Made by a program: the position numbers and the translations under genes. DNA of 64,000 nt from NCBI RefSeq assembly GCF_964204645.1, contig NW_027437439.1, forward strand, positions 1 to 64,000, given 5' to 3'. Position 1 is the first letter of the stretch. Every line of letters starts with the position of its first letter. A model generated the notes under the pieces. That model saw only the letters and a program-made list of their open reading frames with translations. It was not told the DNA's origin and ran no database searches. This DNA comes from Tubulanus polymorphus (lineage: Eukaryota > Nemertea > Palaeonemertea > Tubulaniformes > Tubulanidae). This document shows, one piece after another, positions 31,965 through 42,309 of this stretch.

Positions 31965-32340
31965 CTAGCAAAGTACCCGTCCTGGCGGACGGGTAGAATA
32001 TAATAAATCACTAAGGTGCGGATAAAAATAGTATAACATTTATTTATCGATATGAAATCTACACGATAAGTCAGGCATTAGAAACAAATATCAAAGAAGA
32101 GAAAAAGTATTACAATATTTCGCTGTATATAAAGTATTACAATATTTCGCTATGTTTTTGGTTTGTTTGCGTGAGTACTGGGTACCCACTCTGGAAAGGG
32201 AAACATAGAGCATGCCACGTGTGAATGGTGAATTCCGAAAGTCCAGTCCAATGTATCTGAGTCTCTGTAGAAATCTGTAGAAAACCAAGCAGCAGCCGAT
32301 GCTCACATCGCAGTAATCCTTACTATTAGATTCCCTGCGA
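31965..32340 (-). mobile_element. Helitron remnant: helicase end and 3' terminus
   Basis: On the minus strand a frame from 32306 contains YIGLDFRNSPF and RGMLYVSLSRV (about 32187-32219). This is the last conserved helicase block of Helitron-type elements (usually HGQLYVALSRV). About 190 bp downstream is a 20-nt hairpin, ACCCGTCC-GCCA-GGACGGGT (31994-31975), then ACTTTG and CTAG ending at 31965, followed by T. A hairpin just before CTRR, with insertion before T, is the canonical Helitron 3' end. The rest of the Rep/helicase is gone. Confidence 0.75.
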
Positions 32341-32449
32341 GGTCAATCTGTATGCAGAGAGATGAATTGAGGTCATCGGCATTTGTAGTCAAGCTCGCTA
32401 CACAAAAACCGAGCTGACGCTCAAATGTTAGTTTTGATCATGGCGCGCA

Positions 32450-32790
32450 GTGACGTCACGCGGAGCGTCCAAACTTAAATGGTCCAAAAGTCTACCTAAA
32501 CTTTATCGTATCGGCACGAAATCGATTCTAAAACACAGATCAGCCCATCCTCTTTCAATCCATACCACTCAACGGGTAATCGAAGCCACACGATCGGAGA
32601 TTACGTGTTACAAAGTTAAGACGCCTAGCCGCTATCTTCATTATCCTCGAAGTTATTCTCCCTAAACTTGGTACTATGAGTCCTACCGCCCTTCTTTAGT
32701 CTAAAATGCATTTTAGACTGAAGAAGGGTGGTAGTAACCACCCGAAATATTTCTTATATGTTTTAATAAACATTTTATCATTCAATTCAT
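32450..32790 (+). mobile_element. Possible retroelement 3' end with a 52-bp palindrome
   Basis: A short frame (EATRSEITCYKVKTPSRYLH) ends in a stop and is followed by a near-perfect palindrome at 32683-32734 (CTACCGCCCTTCTTTAGTCT and inverse, two mismatches). Then come CCACCCGAAATATTTC and AATAAACATTTTATC. The layout is like the 3' end of a retroelement; the class is not certain. Confidence 0.35.
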
Positions 32791-32799
32791 CTATTGTGG

Positions 32800-35130
32800 G
32801 ATTTTACTCGCCGTTAGAAATATTCACCAATTTCCTTTTGAGCAACTAATCCATACATTTCTGTATGTATCTCGTATTAGGACGAAAAACTGTTCAAAGT
32901 GTGCCTGCACGAAGCAAATAAGAATTGATCCCGATGACTAGTTTCCTTCGGTGTTCATCTGTCAGTAGTCTCAACGGAAGTGGGCTAATCATCGGGAAAC
33001 ATATATGCCACAACAACCAAAAACACTTCTCTTCCACTTTTCAGCGCCAACAACTACTTATACTAAATAGCCAAAATGAGCAATTAACGATATCGGTTAT
33101 TTTCCCAGTAACGTACGTACATTTGAAATCACCCATTAATTCGTCACTAAATATTCGTCACTAGCGAAAAATAATCTATATTTAAAGTATTTAGTTTCCT
33201 CTAACCACAACCAGGAATATATCTGAGATAAAACGGATACGAAATTAGGGTCTTTTTCGTAGTCACGATGGCGATGACTTGAATTCGCGTGAGTACGTAC
33301 GGTTGAACTAAACCAGTACTAAACCAGCTGTTTATAGTCCGGGTACTTGTAGTAGACGGCGCTCAAGTGGTACGGAAGTTTCTCGTATGTTCATTATTTC
33401 ATTACCCCTAGGAAGAGAATGTGCCTTATTGATCTGGTTCCGAAGGTCAAGGTGATTTGCGCGTAAATGCCATTCACGAAGAACCATCGACAGGTTCGCC
33501 TGGATGGTTCGGTATCGTAAAGTGAATATTATTATATCATTCGATGAAGATAATTGTATACAATGTAATTACCAAATAATCGGAATAGTGGTCCGATACA
33601 CTAATTAAACGTTAACAGAAGAAACGTAATAGTTTGAAGCTAATGAAAGGATGTAAATAATGTCAGACGGAAATATGAGTATTGAAAACTCGAATATTGA
33701 TTAATGGTTGTAGCTATCCTGCATGTTTTATAGTTATAGATTTACAATTCATCTTTTTCTAGCTTTAAAATGCTTTTATCTGCTGTGTATGCATTGTTTT
33801 ATTTTGGCCACCATAGAGTCCTGTTATACCTTGTTCTGTTCTATTATTGTTCTTGTGCTCTGCTGTTATCGTCATTCTCTTTTTTTTGAATATACACCTA
33901 GGTCTCCGTAGGTTCCCAGTGGCGGAAATGGTGAAATTGTGAGCATACGTATATCATTCTTAATTCAAACCCGAAAAGTGTTCAGAATGCGCCTAAATGC
34001 ATCAAATTTTTTTTTCTAGATCTTCAGACCCCCTTATTGGTGTTCGCGCCTGTGGCGCTCGCTGACGCGGTGCCGTCATCACAAATGCACAAACTGATAT
34101 TTTAGGTCTGGCCCCCACACCTTTCTATTCGTTCTTAGTCGTGGACTTCCAAACTAAACAAAAAAATTCGCACAAACACGAAAAGGTTCTATAAATAGAA
34201 TTCGATAAGGGGAACGTAAGTATTTCTTATAGAATTGCTATATTTCTATTCTCGACTATTAATAAGAGAAAAACGTACCATTTTCTTAACCTAAAAATAC
34301 GTAGCCGAAATTAAGGATGTTTTTATGGATTGTGATTGCGATTAGCCGTTTCCGACTGCTAAGATTTCAGCGTGAAACAGTTCCAATATTTTTTATGGTC
34401 GAACCAAATTAAATAAGCATCCGCCACCCCTGGTTTAGTGATCTTATGTCCTGACATCATACGGTAGAGGCATAGAGATGACTAATACGTCTAGCGCTAT
34501 TACAGAACCGAGCTTTATTTGAAGTTATAGAATACTTCATATGACTGAACACAGATAGAAAGGCTCGACTACACATAGAACAGTATTTATCATCAATAAA
34601 CTTATCAGTAAACTTTCGCCATGCAGCCACTAAAGACGTGCATATATTACCATCTGTTCGGCATACTGGAGATTTGAAATGCCTGAAAGACAGAAATGTG
34701 CTTACATGATTATCATCGTTATCATTAACCACCCATTCGATGGCTTAATCAAGTGTAAAACTACGTCAATTTGTATCACACTACGTCCTTACAAAAATTA
34801 CTTTCGATATGAAAAAACTCCAACAAGCACTATGAGACCATTTGATATAAGTTAACTTGGATTGGTGTGAATCGGATTCAATTCCAAAACGACGGTTTCG
34901 AATTTTTTGAAATAAGGTGCCATTTCAATGGAACTCGAACCCCGTGATGACTGGCACTGTTGGAGATTAAACTATTTGAAACATTTTCACCTCCGAAATA
35001 AATTTTTTTTCGAATTGCCTAGGGGGTCAATCAGAATCAATACACTTGTACGTATTGGGGTTAAATCCTTACAAAAAATCCGTTGAGTTGTTTAGGAGCC
35101 TGTGCCTTTAGGTGACTTTTAGGGATTATC
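32800..35130. other. No gene seen
   Basis: Unique-looking AT-rich sequence. A UUCG-capped hairpin (GAACCAT ... CAGGTTCGCCTG ... ATGGTTC) lies at 33481-33510. No coding frame with family features. Confidence 0.5.
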
Positions 35131-35137
35131 TGCTGAA

Positions 35138-35185
<48 letters not shown>

Positions 35186-35204
35186 ATTATTATTATTATT
35201 ATAA
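35138..35204. repeat. ATT microsatellite followed by a CRRCRG-type run
   Basis: (ATT)n with one interruption. Then 35210-35275 is a degenerate hexamer series (AACGACAACGGCAACGGCAG). Confidence 0.9.
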
Positions 35205-35347
35205 TGAAAACAACGACAACGGCAACGGCAGCGGCAGTGACAACGACAGCGACAGCGGCAACAACAACAATTTAATGATAATAATTATAATAATTCAATA
35301 TTATCATTCAATAGGGTGTTCTGCGATAAAACCCTAATAAAACCAGT

Positions 35348-38300
35348 TCATTGCAAAACAACGTTACTATATTCGATATCGGATAATCGATTTCGATTCG
35401 CTTTAATGAATATAATAGATGGCTTGAACGTACGATGTATCGGTACACGAAGTTTCGCATCACCTGTTTTCGTTTGAAATGGAGAATAAGCTATAACAGG
35501 AGTATCTGTTCTTTTATCGTAACTACATTCTCCCAACACAGGCTTCGGATCTTGAACTGCCATCCATAACTGATCTGCTGGGCATCCACCGTAATTCGAA
35601 TTGACAAAAAATCTGCGGCGTAAATTGCCAGACGAGCTGAATTGTGAAAAATAGAAAACAAATAATTGATCCTCATACAGCAGACTTCGTCCCACTCGGT
35701 ACCGGTTGACTTGGTGAACCGGCTGCATTAGCGCATATCCATAAAGGTTTTTTTATGCCAATGCATTCATATACTACATTTATTCCCTACTCGGTAGTGC
35801 GATAATCAGTAGATTTTATGCCCACTCGGTATATTCGAAGCAGACCGTGAGTTGATAGCAATTAAGAAGTCCATTCCTGTTGAACACCAGTTTGCCAATC
35901 TCTATGGTACGGAAGCCCCTAGGTGACATACGAGAAATTTTTTTCACAATTTCGACTTATTAAGTCGAATTTCGACATAATAAGTCGAATTTCGTGTTAA
36001 TTAAGTCGAATTTCGAGTTTTATTTTCATGTCGAATTTCGACTTATTAAGTCGAAATTCGAGTTAATTAACACGAAATTCGACTTACTATGTCGAAATTC
36101 GACTTAACAAGTCGAAATAATGAAAAAAATTATCTCATATGTCACCTAGGCGCTTCCGTACTATGGTGTTAGAAATTGCCCATTATTAAATTTGATGGTG
36201 TTATATATTGAATTCAATCTGTATATTTTCACAGTTAAGTGCTTGTTTCGTTAGTTTCGCTAGCCATTCGATAAAGCAGCGATTCTGCTGATATGTTGAA
36301 ATGCGTACTGTAAATGAACTCCCATGATCAGAAAATGATAAAATTTTCATTCATTTTTCTTAGTCCATGAGAAAAACTGTTCCCGTTTCGTACAGTCTGT
36401 TCCCCTAACGTCATCATGTTCTTCTCGTATTCATTTACCTTCTGGCAAATTACCCAGAGTAGAATGATGATGTCCGTGAACAAATATTGTCAGCCTATTT
36501 TCGCTGCACTGCGTATGTACGGACACTCTCTCGAGCTCCACCCGCGGCTTACTGTTCCAATTACCCCATATATAACTATAAATCAATGAACCTATAATGC
36601 GTAATAAAACCGTAAACTCATATATTTAATGTTAGATGAACTTTATTGCGGACGTACGATTCCGAAAGTTCCCCGTTCTCTAAATCGGTATTTGGTAAAA
36701 CCGGTAAAAAATTATCGGTCCAATTAGAATCGAGTTAGGCGAAATCTACAATACGCACATTTTATTCACTTATTTTCTTTCATATGAATTCAAAGCGGTT
36801 GGGCCAAATATATCTAGATACTGTCATAGCCCCTACGAGGAAGTTATTACGTGCAAACCTCGTTACAACGAAGTTCTGGGGCAAAATAAAAACTTCGTTG
36901 TATCCGACACTTCGTTGTAAAGCATTCTTTAAAAATCGTAGCTTAAACTAAAATGCTTATATCTGGTGAAACGAGCTTTTCATAACTTAAAAACACAGGT
37001 TCTAAGGTACCGTGACTTTTATGCCGGACCATTTAAAAGATCTCGTGCAATGTAGTTATCACTGAACGCGTCACGATACGACCCACACATTTCCTACCAT
37101 AAGTCTTCATACATCCATTTTTTCGTATCTTTGTGAACCCTATGGAATATTTAAGTGGCCAAATCAATATGCATGCGTTTGTGAGGCGCCAAATATGAAC
37201 GGATAAGGCTTATGTATTATGTAACAACGTTGTCAGCTACTACGGGAGGTTCCGTATATAAACAATGCTTTCTACTAATGGGTTCGATTGATCAATATTT
37301 CTGCTTTGGCCTCGCAGAATAACGGTGTAACTGATGAAAATTGCTCTTGGGACACGAAATTTACTTTGTTTTATTGAAAAAAAACGATCTCATTAAAACG
37401 GATTGAGTTGAAGGGCATTTTTTGGCCGGTACACGAAAATCTATTCGTAAAAACCGATCCTTTGTTATAAACGAATCTCGTTGTAACGAGGTTTGACTGT
37501 ACGTAGATTTCGAGGACGACAAGAAGGCAAACTAAATATACGACAAGAAGGCAAACTAAATATATACTAAATCAATGTTCACAATTTACAAGAAAGGACA
37601 TCTAGAGTTTCCTTAAGATACGTATATTACAGAAATCCCCCCCCCCCTAAAAACCCACTTTGCGACGAACACTTACTCTCCTTCTATTGAAAAATAGTTT
37701 GTTGGCGAATCGCTTGTTAAGTCAGTCCATGTTGACGAGAGCAGTCGACTTTTTGAAAACCAGTTAATCGCATCAGATCCAGCGCCATCGAATTCTAGGA
37801 ATGCAACCTCGTGGCCGGCGGTATAAAGACTGAGTTTTATCTACGTAAACGATTGAACGATTGAATTAATTGAATGAGGGGAAGTATTTAGTTTTAAAGT
37901 AAATGGCGATGCGTAGTTTGTGTATTTTTGTTTACAGTTTTACCTATCAAGGTCATGAAATCATGAAATATATCCGATTACAAAATAACGCCAAAATACC
38001 CGTAGTTACGTATTTTGATACAACAGTTTTGATGTCAGACAGCGATGCTCCAATAACACATAATAGTTATCAATGTGAAAACGGTTGTGGAAAATTGTTA
38101 AACTTTTGTTAACTCGAACAAAACCCGTTGACAACTGGTCACATCAGTTGGTCAATGTGAGATCCTTGTAGCACTGTGTTTGAACTTTCCAAATTTAACA
38201 TTCCACTGCGTGAGCTCCGTGTATTATGAACGTGCTTCTACTATACTTATTCTGGAGAAATAAGTTTTGATATGCTGTGGAAAATGAGTTCATATTTGAT

Positions 38301-41300
38301 GGTTACAAGGATGGGTTAATTCCACGTGCTTCAAAAGAAATATTCCGCGACATTATCGAAACGGGTTTGACGCGTAAAAGGATCCAATCCGCGTCATTCA
38401 GATGACTAGTTCGTGGTAACGGAAGTGAAACTAAATACATGACGTTGACGGATAAAACGTTGTAGATGATAAAATGTGCCATACCTTTTTAAAACCTAAT
38501 GTGCTCCACTTCGTAATGATTGGACTTTTCCAAATACAGTTACATCTATGTTTAACGCCCCCTGGCGGTGGCTCTTCCGTAGATGGCGCACCTATCCACC
38601 CATCATAAATACTACCGGGGGATGAATCGCTTTCTCCAGAGCTAGCTATGAACAACAGAACCCACGCGTCTGAAAAAGAGGAAGTATGTCTATTTCACTA
38701 TTTCCCCAAGTCTCGGAAATGGCTGGTGGTCACATTTGAGAGCCCAGAGCTCAGTTTCATCAGGGGCGCTGACTATATCTTCTATCCGTTCGCCGCATGT
38801 TTATGACTATTTGCACTGCCGGCATCCTAAGACACTTTCTGCTGTACATACTTTTCCAGGATATGATGAAAGGGCAAAAGGAAAATACCGGGTAAATGAT
38901 AAACAAAAAAGTAATTATCGTTTAAAAATGGAAGGAACGGATAAAACATAAAGATACGTAGATGTTGTTTTCATTATTTGTGTATTTTCCGCATTATATT
39001 TGAAAAACTGCGGGAAATTAGGAGTAAAATTGTAATTCTAATGAAGGGTCTAAGGGTCAAGACTACAATATTAGGTGAAAATGTAGAGAATTGCTGTTAG
39101 TCCACACGCAAAAGATCAAAACATGAATCAGAAGTTAGCGAGGTTAAGTCTAATTCCTTCGCATAGATACGACCCGCAAATAAAAATCAGCAAAACAAAA
39201 AAACCATAAATAGATGGCTAGCGCTAATTAGGAAACTTGCAAGCATGTCATTCGACTTAAGATCATCAATGGCTCCATCCTGGAATTACATTGTCTATTT
39301 GTATTGATTTTATTTAAGATGGCTATGATTTCCAATATAGTACATAGTAATGTGATCACTTGGGAAGTTGCGACTGATTGATCAGGGTTTTGCTAATAGA
39401 TCTTTGACGAGAAATATCGTGCGCAAATTATACTAATTGTGGCTCATTGACCATTTAAATCATAGCAACGTTACATTTTTAAACTAAACGACAACTGAAC
39501 GACGGCTATATAAATCATTCGGAAGTGACTTTTTTGTTTAAAAAAAATCTCTCTGTTCATCAATTATGTACGTAAGCTACTATGCAGTGGATAGTCATTA
39601 TTTGTCATTTTTATTAAATGAATATCTATTTAACGTTGGTATGGCCTTGAGCACACTGGGCTAAACAGGAATTATTAAACGCGCAAAACAAAAACCAAGA
39701 TGCCCTCCATAGGAATTTTGGCAATTTGAGCCTGCTCGTCTTATAATACATATTTGGCAATTGATTCGTTACATCGAGGGCATTTTAGCAATTAGAAAAT
39801 AATATCTAAACATTGTTAATCTGCCTTTTCAGGATGTTTAAAACTATTTTTGGCATTGAATGTGACCATTTTTAAAAATGTCAGATATATGCCCATATTG
39901 TAAACCTGGATTCAATACTTTTAATGCACTAGGCTACTGAAAGTGCTCTTTTCAAGTAGACTGAGTGTGGTGTGGTGTAGTGTACGGTATATGCGACGAC
40001 ACTTTTTATGAGGGCCCTGGTTACAATTTTTTGAAACGTTGATGTCACAGTTAATACCAACGTTTCTATTCTCAATCGTCACGTCTTAGGGGCTAACCCG
40101 GTTACACCATCCGGAGAGGCAGTGGATAATTTTCACCGGAGAAATTATGGAAAATTATAGTGATTGTGGTATCAGTTTAAGCTTGGAGTAATCATTGAAT
40201 GATTACTCCAAGGTTTAAGCCAATGAAAATTTATTCGAAAATCTAATGCGAAGACACGAAACGTCACAACAGCACTTCTACACTTTCAACACTGTAATTC
40301 CGTAGAATTACCGATTACCGCTTTTGAATGCCAATGATACATCCTGGAATGATTTCATTAATCTTTACATAGCCTGCGGTTAACTTATAAGATACCGCAG
40401 TGTAAATTAGCGTTATGCCCCAATAGTGGCGAAATAGCCCCACTTTTCTGACACTTGAACATACCACTCGCACTAAGAAACTGATATCGATTGACTATGG
40501 AAGTAAAGAAAGAAGGATGGACCCTGCCACCACAAGTCACTTCATCAAAGAAGGATGGAGGCTGCCACCACAAGTCACTTCATCAAAGAAGGATGGAGGC
40601 TGCCACCACAAGTCACTTCATCAAAGAAGGATGGAGGCTGCCACCACAAGCCACTTCTTAAAATCATCTCAAAAGAACAACCTGTACTGATTACTATGGT
40701 AATATGCTGGACCCAGTTCCACAGTTGTGAGTTAGAGTTGACTCAGAGTTAAAGTTAGTTCATTTTCAATGAGTTAACTCAGGGTCAAATCTTAACTCAG
40801 AACTGTGGAACTGGACCCTGGATTATCTGACGATGAACAATGTTGCTAAAAAATTGTTAGTTTACTCGAATCAATCTCAGTAGCAATTAATTATTTAGCA
40901 GATGGCGACATCGATTTTTTCAACGCGTGTCAAAACGCCGTGTGAACGCTCACCAAAATTTGGTCCGGTCTAAATTTGGACCGGACCAGGTACGGACCCA
41001 TTTAGACCGGTCTAACTAGTTGTCGTGTGAACGCGGCTTATGTTTGCATTTTAACGGATACCAACGCAAACAGCCATCGATTCTAGTCAAGGGAATAGTA
41101 ACCGTTTGGTCGGCGCTACTCTGCTCGTGAATGTAAAACAAAGAAATATGTGAACCGCAGCGTATATAATTGACAGCAGCGTATGCATGACAGGACACAA
41201 AATAAATATCCCTCTTCTCCCATGAGAGAGACAGAAAGAGAGAGGAGAGAGGGGGAGAGGGAGAGAGGGAGAGAGGGAGAGAGGGAGAGAGGGAGAGAGG

Positions 41301-42273
41301 GAGAGAGGGAGTGAGGGAGATAGGGAGAGAGGGAGAGAGGGAGAGAGGGAGAGAGAGAGATAGGGAGAGAGGGAGAGAGGGAGAGAGGGAGAGAGGGAGG
41401 GAGGGAGGGAGGGAGGGGAGGGAGGGGGAGGGAGGGAGGGAGGGAGAGGGAGAGGGAGAGGGAGAGGGAGAGGAAGAGGGAGAGGGAGAGAGAGAGTGTT
41501 GACTGAAACCATTGATGGTATTCAACGATTAAGCTACGCCTATTGGATTGTCCTCCTAGTCACACTGTAACTGCCTTAATCTCTGAACAGCAACTTTCCT
41601 CTATGTGAAAAGGTGATACTATCATTTAAAGCTGTCTCATTTAAAACTGTTTGATGCTGTCTAAATTTCTGATTTTAAACTACTACAATCCACAATCCAT
41701 ATATTTCATTTAGATTTACACCACATACAGTTATCATCTACCGGACGGACAGCCAAGCGAGAAATATTGTCTCACATAGCATTACAATTGCGACGTTGAA
41801 AGACCGTTGCCGCATCAACAAAATTTAGAACATGTGTCCAAGTCATAGAGATTTCGTTTAAAAAAAAAATAACGGTACGTTGGCTACAAAATCCACCACT
41901 GACAAGACTCCTTACCGGTCATGAACATCTCTTCAGCAGGGACCCTCGGAATATCCAGATCGTATAACACGAGAACATCAGAATAGTGTCTGAATGGAAT
42001 CCCGCAAATTCTATTTTTGGAGTTGTAAGTCATGTAGTTACAAGTTTGATACCGCGTTGAACAAAGTATCGCGCATCCCAATAACGACAGGTCAGCATGT
42101 TGATGTCGTTGATGTTCTGTCACGGCACCCATTTCGGTAGAAAGTTTGAGCGTCGATTCGATATATTTATACGCCTCACTTCTGTCGACGCAATAAACGC
42201 ACAATATAATGGTAAAACACGCGTATTGCATCGTTGCAATTTTGTAATTTGTTGGACCGGATCGAGTGAGCAT
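35348..42273 (-). CDS. Secreted PAN/apple-like protein with C-terminal Trp/Cys module, 4 exons, 331 aa
   Basis: Exons: 42273-41916, 38669-38485, 37840-37677, 35636-35348. Donors and acceptors are canonical. Splits restore Asp120 (G|AC) and Asp236 (GA|C), and the joined 996 nt are fully open. A second in-frame ATG at 42231 gives a cleaner signal peptide (MQYACFTIILCVYC...). Residues 60-92 hold a PAN-like Cys pattern (C67, C71, C78, C90). From residue 120 a different module starts with DAWVLLF, SIYDGW, a Cys pair, and ITKWSTLGFKK. Exon 3 adds EFDGAGSDAINWFS and SSTWTDL. Exon 4 adds RRRFFVNSNYGGCPADQLW and ECSYDKR. I recall this Trp-rich, YGGC-containing module from unnamed secreted proteins of molluscs and relatives; no function is assigned. 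The last 30 residues look less conserved and the stop may lie elsewhere. Introns hold several transposons and simple repeats. Confidence 0.8.
35908..36160. mobile_element. 253-bp hairpin transposon with 6-bp target duplication (intron 3 of the PAN-like gene)
   Basis: Left end TACGGAAGCCCCTAGGTGAC, right end GTCACCTAGGCGCTTCCGTA. CTATGG flanks both sides. The interior is a series of TTTCGACTTATTAAGTCGAA words in alternating orientation, so the element can fold almost entirely on itself. No coding capacity. Confidence 0.85.
36850..37499. mobile_element. Tigger/pogo-like non-autonomous element, TA flanks (intron 3 of the PAN-like gene)
   Basis: Left end CGTGCAAACCTCGTTACAAC, right end the inverse of CAGTCAAACCTCGTTACAAC. 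TA sits on both sides (36848-36849, 37500-37501). CAGT..AACCTCG.TATAACGA-type ends are typical of Tigger/pogo mariner elements. No transposase seen in the 650 bp. Confidence 0.8.
38670..40512. other. Intron 1 of the PAN-like gene, proximal part
   Basis: No exon or known repeat found. It contains a perfect 31-nt palindrome at 40182-40212 (CTTGGAGTAATCATT, G, then its complement). Confidence 0.5.
40505..40665 (+). repeat. 38-bp tandem repeat, four copies
   Basis: AAAGAAGGATGGAGGCTGCC plus ACCACAAGTCACTTCATC repeated, the first and last units slightly changed. Confidence 0.9.
40709..40818. mobile_element. Hairpin element with GGACCCAGTTCCACAG ends
   Basis: GGACCCAGTTCCACAGTTGT mirrors AACTGTGGAACTGGACCC, with GAGTTAACTCA motifs and TCATTTTCAATGA in the centre. 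Its ends match the 39-bp tandem repeat unit (AACTGTGGAACTGGATCC). Confidence 0.7.
41221..41498. repeat. Purine-rich GGGAGA array
   Basis: (GGGAGAGA)n grading into GGGAGGGA and GGGAGA units, 278 bp with hardly a pyrimidine, in intron 1 of the PAN-like gene. The long SPSPS/LSLSL frames are artefacts. Confidence 0.95.
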
Positions 42274-42309
42274 TTTACTTCAAAATGATATCTTGCGCGC
42301 ACGATACGG

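Noticed and set aside
33481-33510. UUCG-capped hairpin as an RNA gene
   Set aside because: Short isolated hairpin without flanking structure or promoter elements.
34457-34732. 91-codon minus-strand frame with several Cys
   Set aside because: No domain pattern recognised; could be a faint retroelement relic but not supportable.
41016-41525. Serine/proline-rich proteins over the GGGAGA array
   Set aside because: Low-complexity translation of a purine-rich simple repeat in an intron.
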